This document shows positions 25,084 to 33,750 of a stretch of DNA of 64,000 nucleotides, piece after piece. The translations under genes and the position numbers were made by a program. A model generated the notes under the pieces. The model was not told the origin of the DNA, did no database searches, and was given only the letters and a program-made list of their open reading frames with translations. Position 1 is the first letter of the stretch; each line of letters begins with the position of its first letter. Origin of the DNA: G965115915 sp965115915 (GTDB lineage: Bacteria > Pseudomonadota > Gammaproteobacteria > Eutrophobiales > Eutrophobiaceae); contig OZ220483.1 in assembly GCA_965115915.1 (NCBI GenBank), forward strand, positions 310,001 to 374,000. The letters run 5' to 3'.

Positions 25084-25956
25084 ATGTTCGAAGGCATCAA
25101 ATGGGCACACCGGCAGAGACTGCAATTCATTGAATTGTCAGTGTATTATGTGGGCTTTATCAGCCGCCGCCAGTTGGCGCGGCGGTTCACGTTGTCGGAT
25201 GCGGCGGCCACCAAGGACATCCGTCTGTATCAGAAGCTGGCGCCGGGCAATCTGGTTTACCGGCATGGCCGTTTCGGCTATGTGCCGGGTCCGGCCTTTC
25301 GTGCCGTGTTCGCTGATTTGTCTCCGGGCAGTGTGCTGTCCCGCTGTGAGGACGGTTTGTTCGGGGGATTCGTTCCCGACGAGGCGTTTCCGTACCCGCT
25401 GCCTGCACTGAGCCTGGAGTCGCCCGTCCGCTTGCCGGAGCAGGCGGTGCTGGCGCAATTGACTCGGGCCATCTGCCAGCGGCGCAAGCTGTCCTTACAC
25501 TACCATTCACTCAGTAGCGGCGGTGACAGCCGGGCAGTGCGCGTCATCGAGCCGCATACGCTGGTGAATACCGGTTTGCGCTGGCATGCCCGTGCCTATA
25601 ATGTGCAGACCTTTGACTTCCGCGATTTCGTGCTGTCACGCATCAGCGAGGCCCGCTGCCTGGAACAGCCGGCGGAGTCTTCCGCAGACTATGACGAGGA
25701 TTGGAGCGAGCGGATCGCGCTGTGTCTGGTCCCGCATCCGGGCCTGAACAGCGCACAGCGGCAGGCCGTGTTGCTGGACTACGCTGCCGATGCGAGCGGA
25801 GAGGTGGTGATCAGCACGCGCCGTGCGCTGGCCGCCTATCTGTTGCAGCGCATGGGGGTGGATACCACCCCGGAACACAGCCGTTCGCCGCAGCAGTGTC
25901 CGCTGGCGCTGCGCAACCGGGACGAGCTGGAAACCTTTGCCAGTTGGGCGCTGTGA
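25084..25956 (+). CDS. WYL-domain transcriptional regulator, BrxR/CapW-like
   Basis: A 290-residue protein with an N-terminal winged helix (about 1-65, RRQLARRFTLSDAAATKDI then LYQKLAPGNLVY) and a central WYL domain (about 120-200) with GLRWHARAYN, the variant of the WYL core seen in phage-defence regulators. A C-terminal WCX-type domain follows. The pattern helix-turn-helix, then (R/L)YQ-x-LAPGNL-x-Y, then WHARAY is what I associate with BrxR and CapW, repressors of BREX and CBASS defence genes that respond to DNA damage or nucleic-acid ligands. No defence operon adjoins it; recA is divergent and a TonB receptor convergent. Confidence 0.8.
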   Translation: MFEGIKWAHRQRLQFIELSVYYVGFISRRQLARRFTLSDAAATKDIRLYQKLAPGNLVYRHGRFGYVPGPAFRAVFADLSPGSVLSRCEDGLFGGFVPDEAFPYPLPALSLESPVRLPEQAVLAQLTRAICQRRKLSLHYHSLSSGGDSRAVRVIEPHTLVNTGLRWHARAYNVQTFDFRDFVLSRISEARCLEQPAESSADYDEDWSERIALCLVPHPGLNSAQRQAVLLDYAADASGEVVISTRRALAAYLLQRMGVDTTPEHSRSPQQCPLALRNRDELETFASWAL

Positions 25957-25962
25957 ACGGCT

Positions 25963-25993
25963 GTCCGCCGCCCCTGGGTCAGGGACGGCGGAC
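25963..25993. terminator. Hairpin between convergent WYL and TonB-receptor genes
   Basis: GTCCGCCG (25963-25970) pairs with CGGCGGAC (25986-25993), with an inner CCCT / AGGG continuation. It sits in the 60-bp gap between two convergent stops and lacks a T run, so it could limit read-through both ways or act as an mRNA 3' stabiliser. Confidence 0.5.
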
Positions 25994-26016
25994 CATAGCC
26001 AGGGGTACCTGGGGCG

Positions 26017-28473
26017 CTAGAAGCGGATGCGCAGCCCGGCCCACGCTGAGCGTGGAGCGCCCGGGGCGTGGAAGTTTTCCACTGCGATCTCGTCTTTGCC
26101 CTGCGACTGCGGCAGCGCGTTCCAGGCACGAGCCCCGGCGGTTTCGTATTCGGTGTCGAACACGTTCTCGACCTCCACCCAGATATCGATATAGGAGCTC
26201 AGCGTCACCACGCTGTTGAAGTCCATCACCGTGTAGCCAGACAGGGTGTCCAGTTCATTGCTTTCGTCCCCGCGCAGATAGACGCCGCTGGAATAGCGTA
26301 CGTCCAGCCCCGCCATCCAGTTTGGCAATAGCTGGTAACTGGCGCCAAAGCGCAGCGAATGGTCCGGGATGCCCGGCAGGTGGTCTCCTGCCTCGACATT
26401 GGTGCCGGCAAAGTGGGTCACTGTGGACAGCCGCACATTGTCTTCCACGGTGGCCTGCAGATAACCGTAGTTGAGGTAGAAGCTCAGATCCCGGTAGTCG
26501 CCTTCGACGCCGAATTCCATACCCTGACGGCGAGTGTCCCCGATATTCTGGAAGTAGCCACCGCCGGTGGTGGTGGTGTGGGTGAAGAACAGATCATCCG
26601 CCAGATCGGTACGGAAGAAGGCCAGGTTCCAACGCAGTTCCGCCATCATATCGATGGTGCCGCGGGCGCCGAACTCGTAGGTCCGGGCCACGACCGCGTC
26701 CAGCGGTGGGTCGGCCACAAAGGCGTTGGGCAGGTTGCACGGATCGTCCGGGTCGGCACAGGTCAGCTCTGCCGCTGTGGGTACGCGGAAGCCCTCACTG
26801 TACGCGGCAAACAGGTTCAGTTCCGGCATCGGGTTCCAACTCAGTCCCGCCGCCGGATTGATACGGTCGAAGCTGTGTTCGCCGGAGAGTTTGTCTTCCT
26901 CGTCCTCTTCCAATTCAGCGTGGTTGCGAATTTCCAACTTGCTGTGTTGGTAGCGGGCCGATGCGGTCAGCGTCAGTGTGTCTGTGAGCATGAACGAATC
27001 GGTGACATAAAAACCGTAGCTGTTCTCCTCGGTACGGATATCCACCTCCGTTTCTTTTTCTTCCACATCGATGATGCCGACCCCCTTGGTGCCGGATACC
27101 AGTTCCGCTGCGTTCAACGCACCTTCCCCTTCGGACTGCTGGAATTTTGTTTTGTGCCGCTCGTAGGCGAAACCGATGATGATATGGTTGTCACGTCCGC
27201 CCAGGCTGCCCTGATGAGAGAGTTGCAGACCACCGCCGACGGTATCGGTACGGGTCAGCGTGGTGCGTTCTTCTCCTTCGGCCTCACGCTCCAGTTCCAG
27301 GTCACTCAGGTCGCTGTTTGCGTCCAGTCGCTCGGCTTCATCCTCATCGGCCAGATAGAATTCCCGCAACTGCCCGGATGCCAGTGCCGTCTCCAGCTTC
27401 TCGGTGTCGCATAACTCCGGATGGATCGGCGTGCGATCATCGTCGTTGTTGTCGAAAAACACGCCCTTTTCCTCTCCAGTATCATCATCTTCCGAACTGC
27501 ACTCGATCTCGGCGTCGCCATTCAGCGTCCTGCGCTCAAAGCTGCGCCGGTAGGCATTGCCGGCCAGTTGCAGGCTGGCGTTGATGTCATGGCTGAGTGT
27601 GGCGTTGAAATAGTCCACCTCGTTGCCGGTATAGTCCGGGTAGGAATGCACCGACTCAGGGTCGATCTGTAGCAGTCCTTCCGGGGCCAGACCGTTGCCG
27701 GTCAGGTCGTTGTCTATACGGGCCAGGCTGAGGTCGATATCGGTGCGCTCACTCTCCCAGCCAAACTTGCCAAAGAACTGGCGTACCCTGGAAGGAGAGT
27801 ACTCGCGCCAGCCGTCCTCATTTACGCCACTGGCGTTCAGGTACCAATCCATCGCCCCGACACTGCCGCCATGTTCCAGATCGATGCTACGCCGGTCGAA
27901 CGAGCCGTAGCCCGCCTCGATCCGCGTGCCGGGATGGCTGAAGCCGCTTTTGGTGCGCATCGACAAGGACCCGCCAAGGGTGTTGCGGCCAAACAGCGGG
28001 TTGGAGCCGGGGACCACGTCGATGGCGCTGATGGCGGATTGAGGGATCAGGTCCCAGTTTATGGTATTGCCAAAGCCCTCATTGATACGCATGCCGTCCA
28101 GATAGACCGACAGGCCATTGGCGGTGCCGACCAGTGGCGACACCAGAAAGCCGCGGTAATACACATCGTTCTGGTAGGGATTGTTCTGGGTGCTGTTGAC
28201 GTTGAAGCTGCTGGACAACTTGTGCAGTGTGTCGGACACCTCCAGGCTGTGCAGATGGGCACTGTCCCCGGCCGAGATCGACTGGGCGTTGCCCGCGAAG
28301 CGATCCACGTCTATGCCGCTGGCTGGCAGCGGAGTGACGCCGATCACCCGTACCTCCGGGACCTCCAGGTCGCGTCCACCCTGTGCCAGGGCCAGGTTGA
28401 ACCCGGGTAACAGTGCGGTGAAAAATGCCGCGAGCAGCGCACGGGTGAAACATTTCATCATACTGCTTATCAT
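26017..28473 (-). CDS. TonB-dependent outer-membrane receptor
   Basis: An 818-residue receptor. ATG 28473 follows an AAGGAG site and starts a signal peptide (hydrophobic ALLAAFFTALLPGFNLALA, residues about 12-30). The plug domain (about 45-165) includes VYYRGFLVSPLVG, IDVVPGSNPLFG and RNTLGGSLSMRTKSGF. A 22-strand barrel follows and ends in RIRF, the C-terminal Phe expected of outer-membrane barrels. Extracellular loops around residues 320-410 and 480-530 are strongly acidic (ECSSEDDDTGEE, DNNDDD, ADEDEAERLD), unlike most siderophore receptors, which suggests a cationic or metal ligand. No transporter or regulator gene adjoins it, so the substrate is unknown. A 25-bp tandem repeat lies about 95 bp upstream. 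Confidence 0.9.
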   Translation of the reverse strand: MISSMMKCFTRALLAAFFTALLPGFNLALAQGGRDLEVPEVRVIGVTPLPASGIDVDRFAGNAQSISAGDSAHLHSLEVSDTLHKLSSSFNVNSTQNNPYQNDVYYRGFLVSPLVGTANGLSVYLDGMRINEGFGNTINWDLIPQSAISAIDVVPGSNPLFGRNTLGGSLSMRTKSGFSHPGTRIEAGYGSFDRRSIDLEHGGSVGAMDWYLNASGVNEDGWREYSPSRVRQFFGKFGWESERTDIDLSLARIDNDLTGNGLAPEGLLQIDPESVHSYPDYTGNEVDYFNATLSHDINASLQLAGNAYRRSFERRTLNGDAEIECSSEDDDTGEEKGVFFDNNDDDRTPIHPELCDTEKLETALASGQLREFYLADEDEAERLDANSDLSDLELEREAEGEERTTLTRTDTVGGGLQLSHQGSLGGRDNHIIIGFAYERHKTKFQQSEGEGALNAAELVSGTKGVGIIDVEEKETEVDIRTEENSYGFYVTDSFMLTDTLTLTASARYQHSKLEIRNHAELEEDEEDKLSGEHSFDRINPAAGLSWNPMPELNLFAAYSEGFRVPTAAELTCADPDDPCNLPNAFVADPPLDAVVARTYEFGARGTIDMMAELRWNLAFFRTDLADDLFFTHTTTTGGGYFQNIGDTRRQGMEFGVEGDYRDLSFYLNYGYLQATVEDNVRLSTVTHFAGTNVEAGDHLPGIPDHSLRFGASYQLLPNWMAGLDVRYSSGVYLRGDESNELDTLSGYTVMDFNSVVTLSSYIDIWVEVENVFDTEYETAGARAWNALPQSQGKDEIAVENFHAPGAPRSAWAGLRIRF

Positions 28474-28566
28474 AACTGTGTTCTCCTTAATCCATTTTGA
28501 CGGCTGATTGCCCTGCCTTGTCGGGTTCATACAGCATCGCACACAACACCAAGCCGTATGTTCCAA

Positions 28567-28674
28567 GGGCTGAGTGGTACGCGATGATGGTGGTACGCGA
28601 TGATGGTGGGCTGAGTGGTACGCGATGATGGTGGGCTGAGTGGTACGCGATGATGGTGGGCTGAGTGGTACGCG
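28567..28674. repeat. 25-bp tandem repeat upstream of the TonB receptor gene
   Basis: Consensus GGGCTGAGTGGTACGCGATGATGGT. Full units start at 28567, 28608 and 28633; a 16-bp partial unit lies at 28592-28607 and a 17-bp partial unit ends the array. It fills most of the 304-bp gap between the receptor start (28473) and the tadA-pncC end (28778). The rest of the gap shows no gene. Units are identical where complete, so the array is young or maintained. Confidence 0.92.
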
Positions 28675-28777
28675 CTGCCAACTGCCCCTTCGCAGCAGGA
28701 AAACCGGTATTTTTAATACTCTGATAACATATGGGTGCGATAATATCAGCTTCCCGGAGCGCATTGCAAGCATCGCG

Positions 28778-29797
28778 TCAGCGTTCGGAGACACCGTCCA
28801 CATCCTGTTTCGAGCAGGCTGGCAGCAGTCCCATCAGCCCGCGCAGTGCCTGTCGGCAGGCCTGCCGCCGGACCTGCTGGCGCCCGCCCGGGTAGTGTGC
28901 GCAGACACTGTGATGATGCTGTGTGACCGCATCGACCCAGGCACAGCACACCGTTCCCACCGGTTTCTCCGGGGTGCCTCCCGCCGGTCCGGCGATCCCG
29001 GTGATGGCGGCTGCCAGCCTGGCGTGGCTATGTGCCAGCGCACCCTGTGCCATGCGCAGTGCGGTGGCCTCGCTCACCGCCCCGTGCTGGCGCAGGGTGT
29101 CAGCGGGTACCTGCAGCATCTCACGCTTGGCCGCATTGCTGTAGCTGACAAAGCCGCGTTCGAACCAGTCCGAACTGCCCGGGACGCGGGTGATCACTTC
29201 GGCCAGCATCCCGCCGGTGCAGGATTCCGCTACCGCCACACTGTAGCCGGCGTTCCGGCACAGGCGGCCCAGGGTCTCGGCCAGTGTTTGCAGTTCAGCC
29301 TCGTCCGGAGGCGGCTCCGCGTTCGCGTCGGCGGGCCCTTTGTCGCCGCGCCGTTCGCGAAAGAAATCGCGTAACAGTGCGGCACTTTCATCCCGCAGCA
29401 GACCGCGTTCCACCGTCGGACGATGATTCAGTCGGTCACAGCAGAGGATATCAAACACACTCCCGGCCGCTCCGGCACGCAGGTCGTCGCTGGCAAACAC
29501 CACCCTGGGGATGCGCGCCTGCACGATCGCCCCGGCACACATGGCACAGGGTTCCAGGCTGACGTACAGTGTTGTACCGGGCAGGCGGTAATTGCCTTGG
29601 CGCCGTGCCGCCTGACGGATGGCCTTGATCTCCGCGTGTGCGGTGGGGTCACAGTCGCCGATGGAGGCGTTACTCCCTTCACCGATGCGTTCCCCGTTGG
29701 CGACCAGCACCGCGCCCACCGGCACCTCGCCGCATTCTGCCGCTTGCCGGGCGAGTTTCAGCGCATGGCCCATCCAGTCGGCGTCCTGCCTGTTCAT
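28778..29797 (-). CDS. Fusion of tRNA adenosine deaminase TadA and NMN deamidase PncC (CinA C-terminal domain)
   Basis: A single 339-residue frame. Residues 1-150 are TadA, which makes inosine at tRNA wobble position 34: zinc/proton motif HAE at 54-56 and PCAMC at 83-87. After an acidic linker (about 151-168, Ala/Glu/Pro-rich), residues 169-339 are the CinA C-terminal domain, nicotinamide mononucleotide amidohydrolase: AESCTGG at 190-196, then VSYSNAAKREML, GAVSEATALRMA and ITGIAGPAGGT. Both active sites look complete, and no internal start with a ribosome site was seen. pncC is normally a neighbour of recA, so this half may be ancestral here; the fusion with tadA is unusual. Confidence 0.9.
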   Translation of the reverse strand: MNRQDADWMGHALKLARQAAECGEVPVGAVLVANGERIGEGSNASIGDCDPTAHAEIKAIRQAARRQGNYRLPGTTLYVSLEPCAMCAGAIVQARIPRVVFASDDLRAGAAGSVFDILCCDRLNHRPTVERGLLRDESAALLRDFFRERRGDKGPADANAEPPPDEAELQTLAETLGRLCRNAGYSVAVAESCTGGMLAEVITRVPGSSDWFERGFVSYSNAAKREMLQVPADTLRQHGAVSEATALRMAQGALAHSHARLAAAITGIAGPAGGTPEKPVGTVCCAWVDAVTQHHHSVCAHYPGGRQQVRRQACRQALRGLMGLLPACSKQDVDGVSER

Positions 29798-29887
29798 GGT
29801 CCTGTTCCGTTGCCGCTCATGCTGGTGGCCTGGCAGGTCCTCCTTGTCATGGACATCGGCAATGTGTTTTTCAGTGGCCAGACAACC

Positions 29888-31249
29888 TCAATCCCCGGCG
29901 ATGGTCATGTTCTCGATGAGCACGGAACCGGACAGGATGTTTCTGCGCCAGTCGATGTCGTTGCCGACGGCGGTGATGTGCTGGAACATCTCGCGCAGGT
30001 TTCCAGCCACCGTGATCTCTTCCACCGGGAAACTCGGCTCGCCATTTTCCACCCAGAATCCGTTCACGCCGCGCGAATAGTCCCCGGTGAGTTGATTGAC
30101 CCCGAAACCGATGGTATCGGTGACCAGCAGTCCGCTGTGCATCTGCCGGAGCAGGCCATCAAGCCCTTCGTTGCCCGGGTCGACATAGAGGTTGTGTGTA
30201 CCGCCCGCATTGCCGGTCGTCCGCATCCCGAGTCTGCGTGCCGAGTAGGCGTCCAGCAGATAGCTTTGCAGTACGCCCTGCTGGACGATCGTCTGTTCCC
30301 GGGTGGAGACCCCTTCCGCGTCAAACGGGGCGCTGCCCAGTGCCGAGCGCAGGTGCGGCCGCTCGCGGATCGTCAGCCAGTGCGGAAACACCTGCTGTCC
30401 CAGGCGGTCGTTCAGGAAACTGGCGCGGCGGTACTGGCTGCTGCCGGAGATGGCCAGGACAAATTCGGCGAACAGTTCGGCCGCCACGCCGGCCTCGAAG
30501 ATCACCGGGGCCTGGGTGGTGCGTATCTTTCTCGCGCCCAGCCGGGCCAGGCAGCGTCTGCCCGCCTCCTCCCCGATCCGGGTGGTGTCCTGCAGGTGCC
30601 GGTAGTCGCAGGCCTTGCTGTACCAGCCCTCGCGCTGCATGGACCCGTCCCGACTGGCGATCACGGTGCAGTCCAGCAGGTGGTGGGAAGCAGGCCAGCC
30701 GCCGATAAAGCCGTGGCTGTTGCCATACATATAGTCGCTGACATAGCTGCTCAGTGCGGCACCATCGGAGTTGCTTATGCAGGGGTCGTGGCCCAGTGCG
30801 GTATCTTCACAGGCCACGCACAGCTCGATGGCCTGTTCCGGTTCGAGCGACCAGGGATGACAGACATCCAGTTCCGGGATCGCCTGGGCCATCATCTCGG
30901 CCGGGGCGAGCCCGGCATATTCATCCTCGCTGGCATGGCGTGCGATCGCACAGGCGGCCTGTACACACGCCTCGCAGGCGGCGGCGGACAGGTCCGAACT
31001 GCTCGTGTTGCCCTTGCGTTTTCCCAGATAGACGGTCAGTGAGAGCGACTGATCGTTTTCATGTTCCAGACGTTCCACTTCCCCCATGCGCACATTGATA
31101 TACAGCCCACTGCCACGGCTGATACTTACCTCGGCAGCGCTTGCGCCGCAGCGCAGTGCCTGTTCCAGTACACTGGCGATGCGCTGCTCGTCGTGCGGCT
31201 GCTGTGTACTGTGTACCGCGATGGCGGCCTTCTCAAGGGTTTCTTTCAT
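29888..31249 (-). CDS. pmbA: Metalloprotease-family protein PmbA (TldE)
   Basis: A 453-residue PmbA/TldE protein, the non-catalytic partner of TldD in a heterodimer that matures microcin-type peptides and degrades unfolded peptides. Family segments are visible: GSGLYINVRMGEVE, GKRKGNTSSSDLS and the C-terminal GNAGGTHNLYVDPG, then GVNQLTGDYSRGVNGFWVENGE. ATG 31249 (MKETLEKAAIAV) was chosen because the 91 residues added by the longer frame to 31522 resemble nothing and cross the promoter region of uvrD. tldD is not in the window. Divergent from uvrD. Confidence 0.93.
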   Translation of the reverse strand: MKETLEKAAIAVHSTQQPHDEQRIASVLEQALRCGASAAEVSISRGSGLYINVRMGEVERLEHENDQSLSLTVYLGKRKGNTSSSDLSAAACEACVQAACAIARHASEDEYAGLAPAEMMAQAIPELDVCHPWSLEPEQAIELCVACEDTALGHDPCISNSDGAALSSYVSDYMYGNSHGFIGGWPASHHLLDCTVIASRDGSMQREGWYSKACDYRHLQDTTRIGEEAGRRCLARLGARKIRTTQAPVIFEAGVAAELFAEFVLAISGSSQYRRASFLNDRLGQQVFPHWLTIRERPHLRSALGSAPFDAEGVSTREQTIVQQGVLQSYLLDAYSARRLGMRTTGNAGGTHNLYVDPGNEGLDGLLRQMHSGLLVTDTIGFGVNQLTGDYSRGVNGFWVENGEPSFPVEEITVAGNLREMFQHITAVGNDIDWRRNILSGSVLIENMTIAGD

Positions 31250-31509
31250 CAGTGGTCCAGGGTAACCGGTTTCGGTGGTCGTGTGGGTGCGCATTGTCTG
31301 TTGTGCCCTGGGTCTTGCGGGCGAGCGTCCCTGGAACGGATTATATCGTCCGGGTCGTTTGCTATCCAGATCTGTGAGCCGGTCTGCGCTGCGCAGGTCG
31401 TGTGCAGCAGCCCCTGGCGATTTGCCGCATCCGGCCACCTGCACTATAATCGCCCACACGCCGCATGCTCGCGTGTGTGTGGGCCGCCCGGCGCCTTGTT
31501 TCCACGTTA

Positions 31510-33750
31510 ATGGACATACCACATATCACCGCACCGCTGAATCCCCAGCAAAAGGAAGCTGTGGTATCCGAAGCGAGCAACATGCTGGTACTCGCGGGTG
31601 CCGGCAGTGGCAAGACCATGGTGCTGGTACACCGCATCGCCTGGCAGATAGAGAACCGGGGTGTGCTGCCATTTGCCATCTTTGCGGTGACCTTCACCAA
31701 CAAGGCCGCCAGCGAGATGCGCGGGCGCATAGAGAATTTGTTGGGCCAGTCGGTGCGTGGCATGTGGGTGGGCACCTTTCATGGTCTGGCACATCGGATG
31801 TTACGCCTGCATTGGCGTGAATGTGGGCTGCCGGAAACCTTTCAGATCCTGGACAGCGATGATCAGTTCCGTATGCTGCGCCGAACCATTCGGGCGATGC
31901 AACTGGATGACCGGGTATTCGCGCCACGCGAGATGCAGCAGCGTATCAATGGCTGGAAGGATCAGACACAGCGTCCGGCGGATATTGCTTCGAGTGATGA
32001 CAAAACCGTCTACGCACGGCGTATCTATGAAAACTATCAGGCGGAATGCGATGCCGCCGGCGTGGTGGACTTCTCCGAACTGCTGCTGCGCAGTTGGGAA
32101 TTGCTGAATGCAAATCCCGCGGTGCTGGAACATTACCAACAGCGCTTCAGCCACATCCTGGTGGATGAGTTTCAGGATACCAACGATTTGCAATATCAGT
32201 GGCTACGGTTGCTGGCGGGCTCCGGGGCTTCGGTGTTTGCGGTCGGGGACGACGACCAGTCCATCTACAGTTGGCGTGGGGCGAGGATGGATCATATGCA
32301 GTTATTTGAAAGGGATTTTCCCGATGTTCAATTGGTGCGACTGGAACAGAACTACCGTTCCACCAAGACGATCCTTGACGCGGCCAACGCGCTGATACGC
32401 AACAACCATAATCGACTCGGCAAGGAATTGCACACCGCCAGTGAGACGGGAGAGGCTATTTGCCTGTACCAGGCCATGGATGAACAGGGGGAGGCCAGCC
32501 ATGTCGGTGCCAGCATACTCGCGGGACGCAAGCAGGGGCGCAACTGGGGGGAACACGCGGTACTGTACCGTACCAGTGCGCAGTCGCGTGTGTTCGAGGA
32601 GGCGATGATACAAAGTGGCATCCCGTACCGGGTCTATGGGGGTATGCGTTTCTATGAGCGGGCGGAGATAAAGCATGCTATCGCGTATATGCGTCTGGCC
32701 TTGTCTCCGGATGATGATGTGTCGCTGGAACGGGTCATCAATACCCCGAGGCGTGGCATCGGGCAGCAGACGCTGTCCCGGCTGCGCGCCCATGCCGGAG
32801 AGCAGCAGTGTTCGCTGTGGCAGGCCAGTGAGCGGATGCTGCAGCAAGAGCAGTTTGCGTCGCGGACTCGCGCCGCGGTGGAGACCTTTCGCGCATTGAT
32901 CCTGCAGATGCGTGCCGCTTGCCGTGAGCGCGACGCATTGGTGCTGCACGAATTTACTCAGCAGATCATCGAATGGAGCGGGCTCAGGGAACATTATCTG
33001 CAGGATGGCGGACAGGATGCGCGTTCGCGTATCGAGAACCTGGAAGAGTTGGTCTCTGCCGCCCGTGCGTTTGTCAGGCCGGAAGAAGACACCGAGGAGG
33101 CGCAACAGGATGAACTGAGCGCCTTTCTCGCCCATGCGGCACTGGAATCGGGAGAGACCCAGTCGCATGATGACAGCAGCGATTATGTGCACCTGATGAC
33201 CCTGCACAAGGTGAAGGGACTGGAGTTCCCCGTCGTATTTCTGGTGGGTCTGGAGGAGGAGTTGTTTCCGCATCAATTGAGCATGGGGGACCCGGCCCAG
33301 TTGGAGGAGGAACGCAGGCTCTGTTATGTGGGGATCACCAGGGCGCAGCAGGTGTTGCATATAAGCTGGGCTGTGCGCAGGAATGTTTATGGCAGGCAAC
33401 GTCATCCGAAGCGATCGCGTTTTGTGCGGGAATTGCCATCCGGGTTGTGCCGTTTGGCACACAGGCAGTGGGGCTGGACGCAAAAAGATGAACCGCAGCA
33501 GCAGCCCTGGGTGCCACAGTCACGTCGCGCACCCCGGCGTAATGGTGGGGAGGACCCTCAGGTGGCGGAAGCGCTGTTGCCGGGGCAGCATGTCAGGCAT
33601 CACAGTTTTGGCGAAGGTATGGTGACTGCGCTGGATGTCTCCGGGGGCATGGTGCGCGTGCAGGTGCATTTCCGTGATGGCAGCAAGTGGCTGTCCGCCG
33701 CCCATGCCAATCTGCAACCGGTGGGAGGTGTGTCCGGTGGATCGCATTAG
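31510..33750 (+). CDS. uvrD: DNA helicase II (UvrD/Rep superfamily 1)
   Basis: A 746-residue 3'-5' helicase for excision and mismatch repair. It starts MDIPHITAPLNPQQKEAV. Walker A is LAGAGSGKT near residue 28; further SF1 motifs are FTNKAASEM, TFHGLAHR, LVDEFQDTN, GDDDQSIYSWRGA, EQNYRST, LMTLHKVKGLEFPVVFL and RLCYVGITRAQ. The C-terminal Tudor-like segment (GQHVRHHSFGEGMV) that binds RNA polymerase is present. ATG 31510 was chosen over the frame from 31465. Its end overlaps the next gene by 14 bp. Confidence 0.96.
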   Translation: MDIPHITAPLNPQQKEAVVSEASNMLVLAGAGSGKTMVLVHRIAWQIENRGVLPFAIFAVTFTNKAASEMRGRIENLLGQSVRGMWVGTFHGLAHRMLRLHWRECGLPETFQILDSDDQFRMLRRTIRAMQLDDRVFAPREMQQRINGWKDQTQRPADIASSDDKTVYARRIYENYQAECDAAGVVDFSELLLRSWELLNANPAVLEHYQQRFSHILVDEFQDTNDLQYQWLRLLAGSGASVFAVGDDDQSIYSWRGARMDHMQLFERDFPDVQLVRLEQNYRSTKTILDAANALIRNNHNRLGKELHTASETGEAICLYQAMDEQGEASHVGASILAGRKQGRNWGEHAVLYRTSAQSRVFEEAMIQSGIPYRVYGGMRFYERAEIKHAIAYMRLALSPDDDVSLERVINTPRRGIGQQTLSRLRAHAGEQQCSLWQASERMLQQEQFASRTRAAVETFRALILQMRAACRERDALVLHEFTQQIIEWSGLREHYLQDGGQDARSRIENLEELVSAARAFVRPEEDTEEAQQDELSAFLAHAALESGETQSHDDSSDYVHLMTLHKVKGLEFPVVFLVGLEEELFPHQLSMGDPAQLEEERRLCYVGITRAQQVLHISWAVRRNVYGRQRHPKRSRFVRELPSGLCRLAHRQWGWTQKDEPQQQPWVPQSRRAPRRNGGEDPQVAEALLPGQHVRHHSFGEGMVTALDVSGGMVRVQVHFRDGSKWLSAAHANLQPVGGVSGGSH

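Noticed and set aside
26359..27414. 351-residue plus-strand frame opposite the TonB receptor
   Set aside because: Antisense shadow of the receptor barrel region.
28567..28674. Possible CRISPR array
   Set aside because: Units are contiguous and identical with no unique spacers; it is a plain tandem repeat.
29423..31042. 539-residue plus-strand frame opposite pmbA and tadA-pncC
   Set aside because: Antisense shadow spanning two well-supported genes.
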